DNA of 34,452 bases from DATFLL01 sp035267785 (GCA_035267785.1 DATFLL010000095.1:1-34452); one strand, 5' to 3'; shown: positions 15,508 to 24,793, numbered from the stretch's first letter. Made by a program: numbers and translations. Notes: generated by a model not told the origin, from the sequence alone.

Positions 15508-16398
15508 CTAGGGCTTGCGCGATCCCGGCCCGCGCCCGCGCGAACGGGACGAAGCGTGGCCCTGCCTGCTCTTGGGAGTAGCTGTCGAACGTCCGGTGCG
15601 CTTGGGACCCGGCTTCCCACCCGATTTGGGCGCCGCCCGCCCCGGGGCGCGGCGCGCCTGGGGCGTCATGCCAACCGCCGCCAGCAGTGCGTCCACATCG
15701 GCCGCGGCAAGCTCCTCCCATTTTCCGGGACGCACCCGGCGGGACAGCCCGATCGGCCCGTAGCGCACCCGCAGCAGCCGGCTGACCACGACGCCCTGGG
15801 ATTCCCACAACCGGCGTACCTCGCGGTTGCGTCCCTCGCGCAGCACCACGTGGTACCAGTGGTTCGCACCCTGTCCCCCGGCGTCCTGGATCCGCTCGAA
15901 ATGCGCCGTGCCGTCTTCGAGCGCCACACCGGTGCGCAAGCGCTCCAGAATATCGGCGTCGACCTCGCCCAGCACGCGCACGGCGTATTCGCGTTCGATC
16001 TCGTGGGAGGGATGCATGAGCCGGTTGGCAAGCTCGCCGTCGTTGGTGAACAGCAGCAGTCCGGCCGTGTTGATGTCCAGGCGCCCGATGCTCACCCAGC
16101 GCCCGCTGCGCAGGCCGGGCAGGTGCTCGAAGACCGTGGGGCGGCCTTCGGGATCGTCGCGGGTACATACTTCGCCGAGCGGCTTGTGGTAGGCGATGAC
16201 GCGCCGGCGCGGGGCACTCTGGCGCTGCCTGGCCAACGGCCGGCCATCGACGGTGATACGATCGTCGGGCCCGACCCGGTCGCCGATGGTCGCAGCCTTG
16301 CCGTTGACCCGGATGCGGCCCTCGCGTATCCAGCCCTCCAGCTCACGGCGCGAGCCGAGGCCGGCGCGGGCCAGCACCTTCTGAAGCTTTTCGTCCAT
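15508..16398 (-). CDS. rluB: 23S rRNA pseudouridine(2605) synthase
   Basis: RluB isomerises U2605 (E. coli numbering) in 23S rRNA. The 296-residue protein has an N-terminal S4 RNA-binding domain (about residues 3-50, KVLARAGLGSRRE) and the RsuA-type catalytic domain with GRLDINTAGLLL, catalytic Asp108. EGRNREVRRL follows near residue 190. The last 50 residues are an Arg/Lys/Gly/Ser/Pro-rich tail typical of RluB and likely to contact rRNA. It lies 18 nt after scpB, the arrangement commonly seen with scpA-scpB. RluE or RsuA are less likely, given the tail and the context. Confidence 0.93.
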   Translation of the reverse strand: MDEKLQKVLARAGLGSRRELEGWIREGRIRVNGKAATIGDRVGPDDRITVDGRPLARQRQSAPRRRVIAYHKPLGEVCTRDDPEGRPTVFEHLPGLRSGRWVSIGRLDINTAGLLLFTNDGELANRLMHPSHEIEREYAVRVLGEVDADILERLRTGVALEDGTAHFERIQDAGGQGANHWYHVVLREGRNREVRRLWESQGVVVSRLLRVRYGPIGLSRRVRPGKWEELAAADVDALLAAVGMTPQARRAPGRAAPKSGGKPGPKRTGRSTATPKSRQGHASSRSRGRGPGSRKP

Positions 16399-16416
16399 GG
16401 GGAATATGGCCGGCGC

Positions 16417-17289
<873 letters not shown>

Positions 17290-17303
17290 CTCGTCTCTTG
17301 TCG

Positions 17304-18164
17304 TCAGCCGTCCGCCTGGGCCGTCGCGTCGGACGGACCCGTCTCGTGACTGCCCCCTGCGGCCTTGACGTGGATAGCGCCGTAGGGGTCGGTCTGTACT
17401 ATTTCGATCATCGACTGCTTGAGCAGCTCGAGGATGGCCAGGAGCGTGACCACCACGCCGCTGCGTCCCTCCTCCAGTGTGAACAGGGCGCTGAAATCCG
17501 TAAAGGCGCTGCCCTTTACCTGAGAGAGCACATGCGACATGCGCTCGCGCACCGACAACGGCTCGCGCTGGATGTGGTGGTGGGCGAACATCTCGGCCCG
17601 CGCCATGACTTCCTTGATGGCAATCAGCAGATCGTGCATCTCCACCCGCGGGGGCAGGCGTACCACCTTGCGATCGACCAGGTCCGCCTCGGCAACGAAG
17701 GTGTCGCGCCCCACGCGCGGCAGCTCGTCAATGTCCTCGGCGGCCTGTTTGAAGCGCTCGTATTCCTGCAGGCGCCTCACCAGCTCGGCGCGCGGGTCCT
17801 CCTCCTCACCCTCGGCCTCGACAGGCCGCGGCAGGAGCATGCGGGATTTGATCTCGGCCAGCATGGCGGCCATGACCAGATATTCCGCGGCCAGCTCGAG
17901 CTGGAGCTCCTTCATGAGCTCCACGTATTCCATATACTGGCGCGTGATTTCCGCGATGGGGATGTCGAGGATTTCGAGATTCTGGCGCTTGATCAGATAC
18001 AGCAGCAGGTCGAGCGGACCCTCGAATGCTTCCAGGAACACCTCGAGCGCATCGGGCGGGATATACAGGTCAGTGGGCAGCTCGGTGACGGCCGCCCCCT
18101 GGACGATGGCGAACGGCATCTCTTCCTGGTGCGGCTGGCTTGTGGGGACGTCGGTGTCTGTCAT
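17304..18164 (-). CDS. scpA: Segregation and condensation protein A
   Basis: ScpA is the kleisin that bridges the Smc heads. The 286-residue protein shows the ScpA core FEGPLDLLLYLIKRQNLEI (residues about 48-66), IAEITRQYMEYVE and LVMAAMLAEIKSRMLLPRP, and ends in the winged-helix region VVVTLLAILELLKQ followed by a short Gly/Ser-rich tail. It is 14 nt from scpB and 86 nt after trpS. The start at 18164 lacks a strong Shine-Dalgarno sequence (GAAGAGC lies just upstream), and Met16 is an alternative. Confidence 0.94.
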   Translation of the reverse strand: MTDTDVPTSQPHQEEMPFAIVQGAAVTELPTDLYIPPDALEVFLEAFEGPLDLLLYLIKRQNLEILDIPIAEITRQYMEYVELMKELQLELAAEYLVMAAMLAEIKSRMLLPRPVEAEGEEEDPRAELVRRLQEYERFKQAAEDIDELPRVGRDTFVAEADLVDRKVVRLPPRVEMHDLLIAIKEVMARAEMFAHHHIQREPLSVRERMSHVLSQVKGSAFTDFSALFTLEEGRSGVVVTLLAILELLKQSMIEIVQTDPYGAIHVKAAGGSHETGPSDATAQADG

Positions 18165-18250
18165 GCTCTTCGCCCGGCGCGCGACGCCTGTATCGTCATC
18201 CTGTGGAAACCCGGCCTTCGTAAATTCCCCTCAGGCCGGTATGCGATCGA

Positions 18251-19468
18251 TCAGCGGTAAGCCAATCCCATGGCCTGGCGCACCTCGTCCATGGTCTGGC
18301 GGGCCACGTCTCGGGCCGCCTCGCAGCCCTCGCTGATAACATTGCGAACCATGGCCGGATTGGCGACGTACTCTTCGGCACGTTCCCGGATGGGCGCCAG
18401 CTCGGCCTGAACCGCCTCGATCAGCGGGCGTTTGCAGTCCAGGCAGCCGATCCCCGCGCTGCGGCACCCGTCCTGGACCCAGGCCTTGCGCTCTTCGTCC
18501 GAGTATACCCGATGCAGTGCCCAGACGGGGCACTTTTCCGGCTCGCCCGGGTCGCTGCGCCGCACCCGCGCCGGGTCGGTCGGCATGGTGCGCAGCTTGG
18601 TCTCGACCGAGGCCGGGTCCTCGCGCAGCGAAATGGTGTTGTTGTAGGACTTGGACATCTTCTGCCCGTCCAGCCCCGGCATCTTGGCCGCGGGCGTGAG
18701 CAGGGACTCGGGCTCGGGCAGGATGACCCGGCTGCCGCCCTCCAGATACCCGTAGAGCCGTTCCTTGTCGCCCAGGGTGATATTCTGCTGTTGCTCGAGC
18801 AGCGCCCGGGCGGTCTCCAGGGCCTCGGCGTCGCCCTGCTCCTGAAAGCGCTTGCGCAGCTCCCGATACAGCTTCGCCTGCTTCTTGCCCATGGCCTTGA
18901 TGGCGGCCTCCGACTTCTCCTCGAAATCGGGCTCGCGGCCGTAGACATGGTTGAAACGCCGCGCGACCTCCCGGGTCAACTCGACATGGGCGACCTGGTC
19001 CTCGCCGACGGGCACCAGACCGGCCTTGTAAATGAGAATGTCCGCACTCTGCAGCAGCGGGTAACCGAGAAAGCCGTAGGTCGCCAGATCGCGTTCCTTG
19101 AGCTTTTCCTGCTGATCCTTGTAGCTCGGCACGCGCTCGAGCCAGCCCAGCGGCGTGATCATCGACAGCAGCAGGTGCAGCTCGGCGTGCTCGGGCACGC
19201 GCGACTGCAGGAACAGCGTGGCCGCGCCCGGATTGATACCGACGGCCAGCCAGTCGATGACCATCTCCCAGACGTTCTGGGACAGGATCTCGGATTCCTC
19301 GTAATGCGTGGTCAGTGCATGCCAGTCGGCGACGAAGAAGTAGCACTCGTACTCGTGCTGCAGGCGCAGCCAGTTCTTCAAGACACCGTGATAGTGACCG
19401 AGGTGCAGCGCGCCGGTGGGGCGCATACCCGAGAGCACGCGCTGCTTTTGATTGGGGACCGAACTCAC
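18251..19468 (-). CDS. trpS: Tryptophanyl-tRNA synthetase, long form with iron-sulfur-type cysteines
   Basis: TrpRS charges tRNA-Trp with tryptophan. The 405-residue protein is longer than E. coli TrpRS (334). It has the class I signatures HLGH at residues 22-25 and KMSKS at 270-274. Extra length comes from an insertion of about 50 residues near 183-233 and a longer anticodon-binding region. Four cysteines, Cys313-x21-Cys335-x6-Cys342-x2-Cys345, nearly match the C-x22-C-x6-C-x2-C pattern that holds a 4Fe-4S cluster in Thermotoga maritima TrpRS, close to the anticodon site. AAGGAG precedes the start. It lies 59 nt after the M50 protease gene. Confidence 0.95.
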   Translation of the reverse strand: MSSVPNQKQRVLSGMRPTGALHLGHYHGVLKNWLRLQHEYECYFFVADWHALTTHYEESEILSQNVWEMVIDWLAVGINPGAATLFLQSRVPEHAELHLLLSMITPLGWLERVPSYKDQQEKLKERDLATYGFLGYPLLQSADILIYKAGLVPVGEDQVAHVELTREVARRFNHVYGREPDFEEKSEAAIKAMGKKQAKLYRELRKRFQEQGDAEALETARALLEQQQNITLGDKERLYGYLEGGSRVILPEPESLLTPAAKMPGLDGQKMSKSYNNTISLREDPASVETKLRTMPTDPARVRRSDPGEPEKCPVWALHRVYSDEERKAWVQDGCRSAGIGCLDCKRPLIEAVQAELAPIRERAEEYVANPAMVRNVISEGCEAARDVARQTMDEVRQAMGLAYR

Positions 19469-19527
19469 AAACTCTCCTTGCCAGATTGACGGGCGCGTGA
19501 TCTTTTACACCACCCGAACGCCGTCCC

Positions 19528-20202
19528 TCAACCGAGGCCGGCTATCGAGAACAGGGCATGGTTGAACAGCGCCATGACCGGACCGATGATGTACCACAGC
19601 GCGCCCGTAAACAGGAGCAGGAGCAGGATCACGAGGCCATAAGGTTCGATCCGCGAGAACGTCATTGCCGCATGCGGTGGCAGTAATGACGTCATGACCC
19701 GCCCTCCGTCAAGCGGCGGGATCGGTACGAGGTTGAGCACCATCAGCAGGATATTGATGGTGACCCCCGCGTAGCCCATGTATTGCAAGGGAATCGCTGC
19801 CCAGGATGCATCCGGCCCCAGCCCCGCCGCCACGCGCAGCACCACCAGCCAGAGAATCGCCATGATCAGGTTTGCCCCCGGACCGGCCAGGGCCACCAGA
19901 GCCATATCCCGTCGCGGGCGGTGCAGGTTGCGGGCGTTGATGGGTACCGGCTTGGCCCAACCGAACAGAAACAGCGGCGCATGCGTCAGCGCGCTCATCA
20001 GGACGAGCACCAACGGCACTGCCACCGTGCCGACCGGGTCAATGTGTTTGAGCGGGTTGAGCGTGATGCGACCGAGCATACGGGCCGTACCATCGCCGAG
20101 TCGCTCGGCCATCCAGCCGTGGGCCATTTCATGGAGGGTGATTGCGAACAGGACCGGTAGCGCAATGACGGCCACCGTCTGTATAAGGTTCAGGTTGTAC
20201 AT
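19528..20202 (-). CDS. Site-2 protease family (M50) membrane protein
   Basis: The 224-residue protein is an integral-membrane zinc metalloprotease of the short, PDZ-less M50 group often seen near trpS. It has HEMAH at residues 24-28 (zinc His24, His28, catalytic Glu25) in the first transmembrane helix and NLVPIPPLDGGR with zinc ligand Asp165. The GPGAN segment lies between. About six hydrophobic segments can be seen. Substrates of this subgroup are unknown. The start is set by TATAAT only 6 nt ahead of the ATG; no Shine-Dalgarno sequence is visible. Confidence 0.92.
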   Translation of the reverse strand: MYNLNLIQTVAVIALPVLFAITLHEMAHGWMAERLGDGTARMLGRITLNPLKHIDPVGTVAVPLVLVLMSALTHAPLFLFGWAKPVPINARNLHRPRRDMALVALAGPGANLIMAILWLVVLRVAAGLGPDASWAAIPLQYMGYAGVTINILLMVLNLVPIPPLDGGRVMTSLLPPHAAMTFSRIEPYGLVILLLLLFTGALWYIIGPVMALFNHALFSIAGLG

Positions 20203-20208
20203 CGGTCG

Positions 20209-20214
20209 ATTATA
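20209..20214 (-). promoter_or_regulatory. Probable -10 element of the M50 protease gene
   Basis: A perfect TATAAT lies on the minus strand 6 nt before the ATG at 20202. No convincing -35 box is seen 16-18 nt upstream. If used, transcription would begin at or next to the start codon. It would allow the M50-trpS-scpAB block to be read independently of rnm-yciO. Confidence 0.45.
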
Positions 20215-20264
20215 CCCGTTTTGATCTCTGCTGCGCTAAACACCCCGCGGCATCGCGTGAGCGC

Positions 20265-20888
20265 TCAGGCCTCGAAGGGGGCGGTATCGCCCTTGCCTAC
20301 GCGTACGACCTCGGGCACCTCGCCGGTCATGTCGACCACCGTGCTGGGATGGATGTCGCAGGCGCCCGCGTCGATGACCAGGTCCACCTGGCGCTCGAGC
20401 GCCTCGCGGATGTCCTGCGCATCGGTCATTGGCAGCTCCTCGCCGGGCAGCAGCAGGGTCACGCTCATCAGCGGCTCGCCCAGCTCGGCCAGCAGCGCCC
20501 GCACCACCGCGTTGTCCGGCACGCGCAGCCCGATGGTGCGCCGCCGCGGATTCTGCAGCCGGCGCGGCACCTCGCGCGTGGCCTGCAGGATGAAGGTGTA
20601 TGGGCCCGGTGTCAGGGCCTTGAGCAGGCGAAAGGCCGTATTGTCCACCTTGGCGTAGACGGCCAGCTCCGACAGGTCGCGACAGACCAGCGTAAAATCG
20701 TGGCGGTCGTCGAGCTGGCGGATGCGCCGGATGCGCTCCATGGCGCCCTTGTCGCCGAGGTGGCAGCCCAGGGCGTAGGCCGAGTCGGTCGGATACACGA
20801 TCACCGCACCGTCGCGCACCATCTCCACCGCCTTTCGGATCAGGCGCGGCTGCGGATTGTCCGGATGGACCTGGAAATACTGACTCAC
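20265..20888 (-). CDS. yciO: YciO-type Sua5/YrdC-domain protein
   Basis: The 207-residue protein matches E. coli YciO along its length: MSQYFQVHPDNPQPRLI at the start (E. coli MSQFFYIHPDNPQQRLI), VIVYPTDSAYALGC, RDLSELAVYAKVDN, PGPYTFIL, RRTIGLRVP and a C-terminal VVDMTGEVPEVVR. YrdC/Sua5 enzymes make threonylcarbamoyl-adenylate for tRNA t6A37; YciO homologues keep the fold, but their physiological role is less clear. A true TsaC may be elsewhere. It starts 33 nt after rnm on the same strand, a pairing also found in E. coli (yciV-yciO). Confidence 0.93.
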   Translation of the reverse strand: MSQYFQVHPDNPQPRLIRKAVEMVRDGAVIVYPTDSAYALGCHLGDKGAMERIRRIRQLDDRHDFTLVCRDLSELAVYAKVDNTAFRLLKALTPGPYTFILQATREVPRRLQNPRRRTIGLRVPDNAVVRALLAELGEPLMSVTLLLPGEELPMTDAQDIREALERQVDLVIDAGACDIHPSTVVDMTGEVPEVVRVGKGDTAPFEA

Positions 20889-20921
20889 GCCCGCGTGCCT
20901 CGGAAGCCGTACGTTCCCACG

Positions 20922-21815
20922 TCAGGCCAGGCCGAGCGAGGGGCTCGGCACGGCCCGCGAATCGGCGCAGACTGCCGAGCCCCAGCCGGGGCTTTCCCAG
21001 ATGGGCTGACAGCCTTCGGGCAGAGGCGGCAGGCGGCCGAGCTCGATATAGGGCTGCTCGGGGCCGTGATAGTCGGAGCCGCGCGAGGCGTACAGGCCAA
21101 TGCGCCGGGCGAGCTGGGCCATATTGGCGACGTCATCGCGGGAGTGACTGCCGGAGACAACCTCGATGCCTTCGCCGCCGCATTCTTGAAACTCACCGGC
21201 CAGCTGGCGCCGGCGGGTCGCGGTCAGGCGGTAGCGCGCCGGGTGCGCCAGCACGGCCTGACCACCGGACCCGCGGATCCAGCCCACGGCCTCCTCCAGC
21301 GGCGCCCATTGTCCGGGCACGTGTCCCGGTTTGCCATGGACCAGGTAGCGCTTGAAGACGTCCCGCACGCTCTCGGCCCGCCCCTGGGCGACCAGGAACC
21401 GCGCGAAATGGGTGCGACTGACCACGCTGCCGGTCGCCAGGGCCCGTGCGCCCTCCAGGGCTCCCCCGATTCCGCGCTTCTCCAGGCGCCGCGCGATCTC
21501 CTCGCAGCGCCACTGGCGGAACTCCTGCAGGCGCGCCAGACCCGCGGCGAGTGCCGGTTCGCCGGGGTCGATGTTCAGCCCCACAATATGCACTGTCTGA
21601 TGGTTCCAGGTCACCGAGACCTCGACGCCGGGGACCAGCTGCAGTCCCAGGGCCGCCGCCTCCCGTGCGGCCTCGGCCAGGCCGTCGGTGACGTCGTGGT
21701 CGGTCAGCGCCAGGGCGCCCACGCCCTGGGCCCGGGCGCGGCGAACCAGCTCGGTCGGCGTGAGGGTGCCATCGGAGGCGCGCGAATGGGAGTGCAGATC
21801 GTAGTCGATGCTCAT
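20922..21815 (-). CDS. rnm: PHP-domain 5'-3' exoribonuclease / nucleoside 3',5'-bisphosphate phosphatase (RNase AM)
   Basis: The family (E. coli YciV/TrpH, RNase AM) trims 5' ends of rRNA and hydrolyses 3',5'-nucleotide bisphosphates. The 297-residue protein has the PHP metal motifs: DLHSHSRASDG (residues 6-16), ALTDHD (36-41), PGVEVS near 62, AHPARY near 190 and GSDYHG near 244. The length is usual. The start at 21815 is preceded by TAACAT 9 nt upstream and has no Shine-Dalgarno sequence. It is the first gene of the minus-strand run and is divergent from the unknown gene at 21990. Confidence 0.93.
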   Translation of the reverse strand: MSIDYDLHSHSRASDGTLTPTELVRRARAQGVGALALTDHDVTDGLAEAAREAAALGLQLVPGVEVSVTWNHQTVHIVGLNIDPGEPALAAGLARLQEFRQWRCEEIARRLEKRGIGGALEGARALATGSVVSRTHFARFLVAQGRAESVRDVFKRYLVHGKPGHVPGQWAPLEEAVGWIRGSGGQAVLAHPARYRLTATRRRQLAGEFQECGGEGIEVVSGSHSRDDVANMAQLARRIGLYASRGSDYHGPEQPYIELGRLPPLPEGCQPIWESPGWGSAVCADSRAVPSPSLGLA

Positions 21816-21824
21816 AAGCCGGCT

Positions 21825-21854
21825 ATGTTATCGCACCGCCGCGGGGGCTGTCGC
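21825..21854 (-). promoter_or_regulatory. Probable rnm promoter, leaderless type
   Basis: On the minus strand, GCGACA (21854-21849, 4/6 match to -35) and TAACAT (21830-21825) are 18 nt apart, and the ATG at 21815 follows 9 nt later. The transcript would begin close to the start codon. Confidence 0.45.
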
Positions 21855-21909
21855 GTCAAACCCGGCCGGGCCGCGCTCGCGCCGTGAGCTGCCACCCGAT
21901 CAGGGCCTG

Positions 21910-21918
21910 TGGTAAAGT
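21910..21918 (+). promoter_or_regulatory. Possible extended -10 for the yciB operon
   Basis: TGG followed by TAAAGT fits an extended -10 (TGnTANNNT), 71 nt before the start of the unknown gene at 21990. No -35 box stands out. It is the best candidate for the operon that runs through bolA. Confidence 0.35.
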
Positions 21919-21989
21919 GCCCCGCTATTGAGCTCACCGGCCCGCCGCCCTGCCTCAGGCCGGCGGGCCAACGACGGCAGGACAGCGGC

Positions 21990-22730
21990 ATGGATTTTGG
22001 CTCCTCCGATATCGATACGGTTGCCGAGGTCATCGACCTGGTCGGCGACCAGGTGATGGCGGCCTACCGCGCCAGCGGCCCCTACTCGCCCGATGTGGTC
22101 AGCCCGGAGCTGCTCGCCGAGGCCTTGCGCCAGTTCGTCGACGTCGTGCGGCGCATCGAGGCCGGCGCCGGTGAGACGGGCGAAACGACCGCCGAGGCCG
22201 ATATCACCGAATTGGGGGACCACGCGCTGAGCCTGCTGCAGGACCTCAGCCAGTGGGCGGCCCAGCTGCGGCTTGCCGAGGCCCGAGAGCGCCTCGACGC
22301 CCTGTCCGTGCCGGTCGCTCTGTGGGTGGCACGCCGCGGCGGCTACATCAACGACCTGGAGCCGGTGGTCAATACGCTGGCCGTGCTGGCCAACAGCACC
22401 CAAGACCCGGCCACGCTCGCCGAGCTCAGCCGCGTCATGGGCGAGATCACGGCGGCCGTGGCCCCCGCGCTCAGACAGGACCTGGATCGCAGCGAACCGG
22501 GCCGGCCCTGGCGTATACTGAACCTGAATCGCGGCATCGTCGCCACGCGCACGCAGGACCCGCAGGTCATGACGGCGGTATTCGACGAGCTGGTACACAA
22601 TCTGCCCGAGGACGCCCCGGCCTTTTTCGCCGAAGGCATGGAGCAGATGGATGCCCTGAATTATCCGGCCGAAGTGCGAGAGGTCGTGGAGAACTACCAC
22701 CGGCGCTTCGTGGTCAAAACCCTACATTGA
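21990..22730 (+). CDS. Unknown soluble helical protein heading the yciB operon
   Basis: I do not recognise the family. The 246-residue product is acidic and predicted mostly helical, with no signal peptide or membrane segment. Conserved-looking parts are VALWVARRGGYINDLEPVV (about 109-127), NLNRGIVATRTQDPQVM near 178-194, and the ending LPEDAPAFFAEGMEQMDAL (about 206-224) before NYPAEVREVVENYHRRF. The helical build recalls DUF1641-type proteins, but that link is weak. The ATG at 21990 is chosen over an upstream frame opening at 21909; the usual GGCAGGACAG region lies just before it. yciB begins 22 nt after its stop, so it is probably co-transcribed with yciB-yciI-bolA. Confidence 0.75.
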   Translation: MDFGSSDIDTVAEVIDLVGDQVMAAYRASGPYSPDVVSPELLAEALRQFVDVVRRIEAGAGETGETTAEADITELGDHALSLLQDLSQWAAQLRLAEARERLDALSVPVALWVARRGGYINDLEPVVNTLAVLANSTQDPATLAELSRVMGEITAAVAPALRQDLDRSEPGRPWRILNLNRGIVATRTQDPQVMTAVFDELVHNLPEDAPAFFAEGMEQMDALNYPAEVREVVENYHRRFVVKTLH

Positions 22731-22752
22731 CGAGTAGCCCTTTGCGGTCCCT

Positions 22753-23334
22753 ATGAAATTCCTGTTCGACTTCTTTCCCATCCTCTTATTCTTCGTCGCC
22801 TATAAGTTGTTCGGTATCTACACCGCGACGGCGACAGCCATCGCCGCCAGCGTGGTCCAGGTCGGCTATTCCTGGCTGCGCCACCGAAAAGTGGAAACGA
22901 TGCACTGGGTCAGCATGGGCCTCATCGTGGTGCTCGGTGGAGCCACCCTGATCTTTCACGACATCGATTTCATCAAGTGGAAGGTCACGGCGATCAACTG
23001 GTTGTTCGCCGCCGTGCTGATGGGCAGTCACTGGGTCGGCCGGCGTAACGTGTCCGAGCGCATGCTCGGGGCTTCGATCACCGTTCCTCCGGCCGTCTGG
23101 CGTCGGGTGAACATGATAACGGCCGCGTTCTTCTTTATCACCGGCGTGCTCAATCTATATGTGGCCTTTTTCTATGGTCTGGATCTCGATCCCAAAGTGC
23201 GCACCGACATCTGGGTGAACTTCAAGTTTTACGGCATACTCGGGCTCAACCTGGTGTTTTTCGTCGCGCTGGTGTTCTATCTGGCGCGGCACATGGAAGA
23301 GGTCGAGGACACCACCGAAAACGAGGCCGGCTGA
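22753..23334 (+). CDS. yciB: Inner-membrane spanning protein YciB (septation protein A family)
   Basis: The 193-residue protein has the YciB/IspZ signature start MKFLFDFFPILLFFVAYK and about five transmembrane helices. NWLFAAVLMGSHWVGRRNV and WRRVNMITAAFFFITGVLNL are also family hallmarks, as is WVNFKFYGILGL. YciB takes part in cell-envelope upkeep and septation in enterics; its biochemical role is unsettled. Its stop overlaps the yciI start (TGATG), so they are translationally coupled. No Shine-Dalgarno sequence is visible before the ATG. Confidence 0.96.
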   Translation: MKFLFDFFPILLFFVAYKLFGIYTATATAIAASVVQVGYSWLRHRKVETMHWVSMGLIVVLGGATLIFHDIDFIKWKVTAINWLFAAVLMGSHWVGRRNVSERMLGASITVPPAVWRRVNMITAAFFFITGVLNLYVAFFYGLDLDPKVRTDIWVNFKFYGILGLNLVFFVALVFYLARHMEEVEDTTENEAG

Positions 23335-23633
23335 TGCTCTACGCAATCTTGAGTGAAGACAAGGAAGACAGCCTTGCACGACGCCAGGAGGCGCGTCCGG
23401 CGCACCTGGAGCGGCTCGAGGCGCTGCGCGAGGCCGGGCGCCTCATCCTGGCCGGTCCGCATCCGGCCATCGATGCCGAGGACCCGGGACCCGCGGGCTT
23501 TTCCGGCAGCCTGATCGTGGCCGAATTCGACTCCCTGGACGAGGCCCGCAGCTGGGCCGACGCCGACCCCTACGTCGCGGCGGGCGTATACGCCCGCGTC
23601 AGCGTCAAACCGTTTCGCAAGGTACTGCCCTGA
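23334..23633 (+). CDS. yciI: YciI family protein
   Basis: The 99-residue protein is a YCII-domain member of ferredoxin-like fold: LYAILSEDKEDSLARR at the start, HLERLEALREAGRLILAGPH in the middle (the conserved His and Gly-Pro turn), then SLIVAEFDSLDEARSWADADP. The family includes enzymes using a His/Asp pair, but YciI itself has no firm physiological role. It overlaps both yciB (upstream) and bolA (downstream) by one base each in TGATG junctions. Confidence 0.93.
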   Translation: MLYAILSEDKEDSLARRQEARPAHLERLEALREAGRLILAGPHPAIDAEDPGPAGFSGSLIVAEFDSLDEARSWADADPYVAAGVYARVSVKPFRKVLP

Positions 23634-23917
23634 TGTCCGAACAGCGCGTCGCCATGATACGCGAGCGTCTTACCGAAGCGCTCGCGCCCGTGAGCCTGGA
23701 GATCCAGGACGACAGCCACAGGCACGCCGGTCACGCCGGCGCGCGCTCCGGCGGCGGGCACTTCAACGTTCAGATCACTTCTGAGGCCTTTGCTGGCAAG
23801 AGCCTGATCCAACGCCACCGTATGGTGTACGAGGCGCTGGGCGATGCCATGCAAAGTGAGATTCACGCACTGAGCATCAAGGCGTCGACGCCCGATGAGG
23901 CTCAACCACACCATTAA
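23633..23917 (+). CDS. bolA: BolA family protein
   Basis: BolA proteins bind monothiol glutaredoxins through an iron-sulfur cluster, and some act as DNA-binding regulators. The 94-residue protein has MIRERLTEALAPVSLEIQDD, a His-rich turn SHRHAGHAGARSGGGHFNV, and the helix KSLIQRHRMVYEALGDAM, which carries the conserved RHR(M) signature, then IHALSIKA. The start overlaps the yciI stop. ppiC follows after 11 nt. Confidence 0.94.
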   Translation: MSEQRVAMIRERLTEALAPVSLEIQDDSHRHAGHAGARSGGGHFNVQITSEAFAGKSLIQRHRMVYEALGDAMQSEIHALSIKASTPDEAQPHH

Positions 23918-23928
23918 GGGAACACACC

Positions 23929-24738
23929 ATGAGCAGACGTCTTTTCAAATCCATGATGACCGGCGCCGTTGCGCTGGCCATGCTGGGATCCGGAGCCGCG
24001 TATGCGGCCAACGGCAAGGCCGTGGCGATTGTCAACGGCAAGCCGATCAGCCAGGAGACCTTCGATCTTTACGTGAAGATGCGCAACTCCCAGCATCCCG
24101 ATCAGCATGCCTCCCGCGAACAGATTATCAATGAGCTGGTCAACAGCGAGCTCATTTACCAGCAGGCGCTCAAGGAAAAGCTCGACAAAAAGCCGCAGAT
24201 CAAGGAGGAGATCAAGCTCCAGCGCAAGAATCTGCTCATCAACGCGGCCCTGCGTCATCATCTCGAACAGCATCCGATTTCAGACAAGGAACTGAAAAAG
24301 GAATACGACGAACGGATCGCCCATGCCAACGTCGAGCAGTACAAGGCCCGGCACATACTGACCAAGACCGAGGACAAGGCCAAGGAGGTCATCCAGAAGC
24401 TCAAGGGCGGTGCCAAATTCGCCGACCTGGCGAAGAAATACTCCACGGATGAAGGCTCGGCCAAGAACGGCGGTGAGCTGGGATGGTTCACCAGCGGCCA
24501 GATGGTCCCGCCCTTCTCCGACGCGGTCGCCCAGCTCAAGAAAGGCGAGTACACCAAAGAGCCCATCAAGACGCAGTTCGGCTGGCACGTTATCGAGCTC
24601 GAGGACAAGCGTAAGATGCAGCCGCCCGCCTTCGACGACGTCAAGGGCCAGATCGCCAATGTGATGCGCAACAAGCAGCTCAAGGATTACGTGCAGTCGC
24701 TGCGCGAGAAGGCCAAGATCGACATCAAACAGCCGTAG
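23929..24738 (+). CDS. Periplasmic PpiC-type peptidyl-prolyl isomerase
   Basis: The 269-residue protein has a signal peptide (MSRRLFKSMMTG start, hydrophobic 10-22, cleavage after AYA near 26). An N-terminal SurA-like helical chaperone region (about 28-130, VAIVNGKPIS at its start) is followed by a parvulin domain (about 133-228), with YKARHIL, FADLAKKYSTD, GGELGWFTSGQMVPPF and FGWHVIEL, the rotamase signature. It should assist folding of exported proteins. AAGGGA lies just before the ATG. A long hairpin at 24763-24793 probably ends the operon. Confidence 0.93.
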   Translation: MSRRLFKSMMTGAVALAMLGSGAAYAANGKAVAIVNGKPISQETFDLYVKMRNSQHPDQHASREQIINELVNSELIYQQALKEKLDKKPQIKEEIKLQRKNLLINAALRHHLEQHPISDKELKKEYDERIAHANVEQYKARHILTKTEDKAKEVIQKLKGGAKFADLAKKYSTDEGSAKNGGELGWFTSGQMVPPFSDAVAQLKKGEYTKEPIKTQFGWHVIELEDKRKMQPPAFDDVKGQIANVMRNKQLKDYVQSLREKAKIDIKQP

Positions 24739-24762
24739 ACCGTTCGCGACAAACGGTCGCCA

Positions 24763-24793
24763 GCAGAAGGCGGGGATCATCCCCGCCTTCTGC
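24763..24793 (+). terminator. Long perfect hairpin after ppiC
   Basis: A 31-base near-perfect palindrome, with 15-base arms GCAGAAGGCGGGGAT / ATCCCCGCCTTCTGC around one base, lies 25 nt after the ppiC stop. The effective stem is about 14 bp with a tight loop. It is followed by ATTGGGT rather than a T run, so it may be a terminator helped by Rho or an RNA-stabilising structure. Confidence 0.6.
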
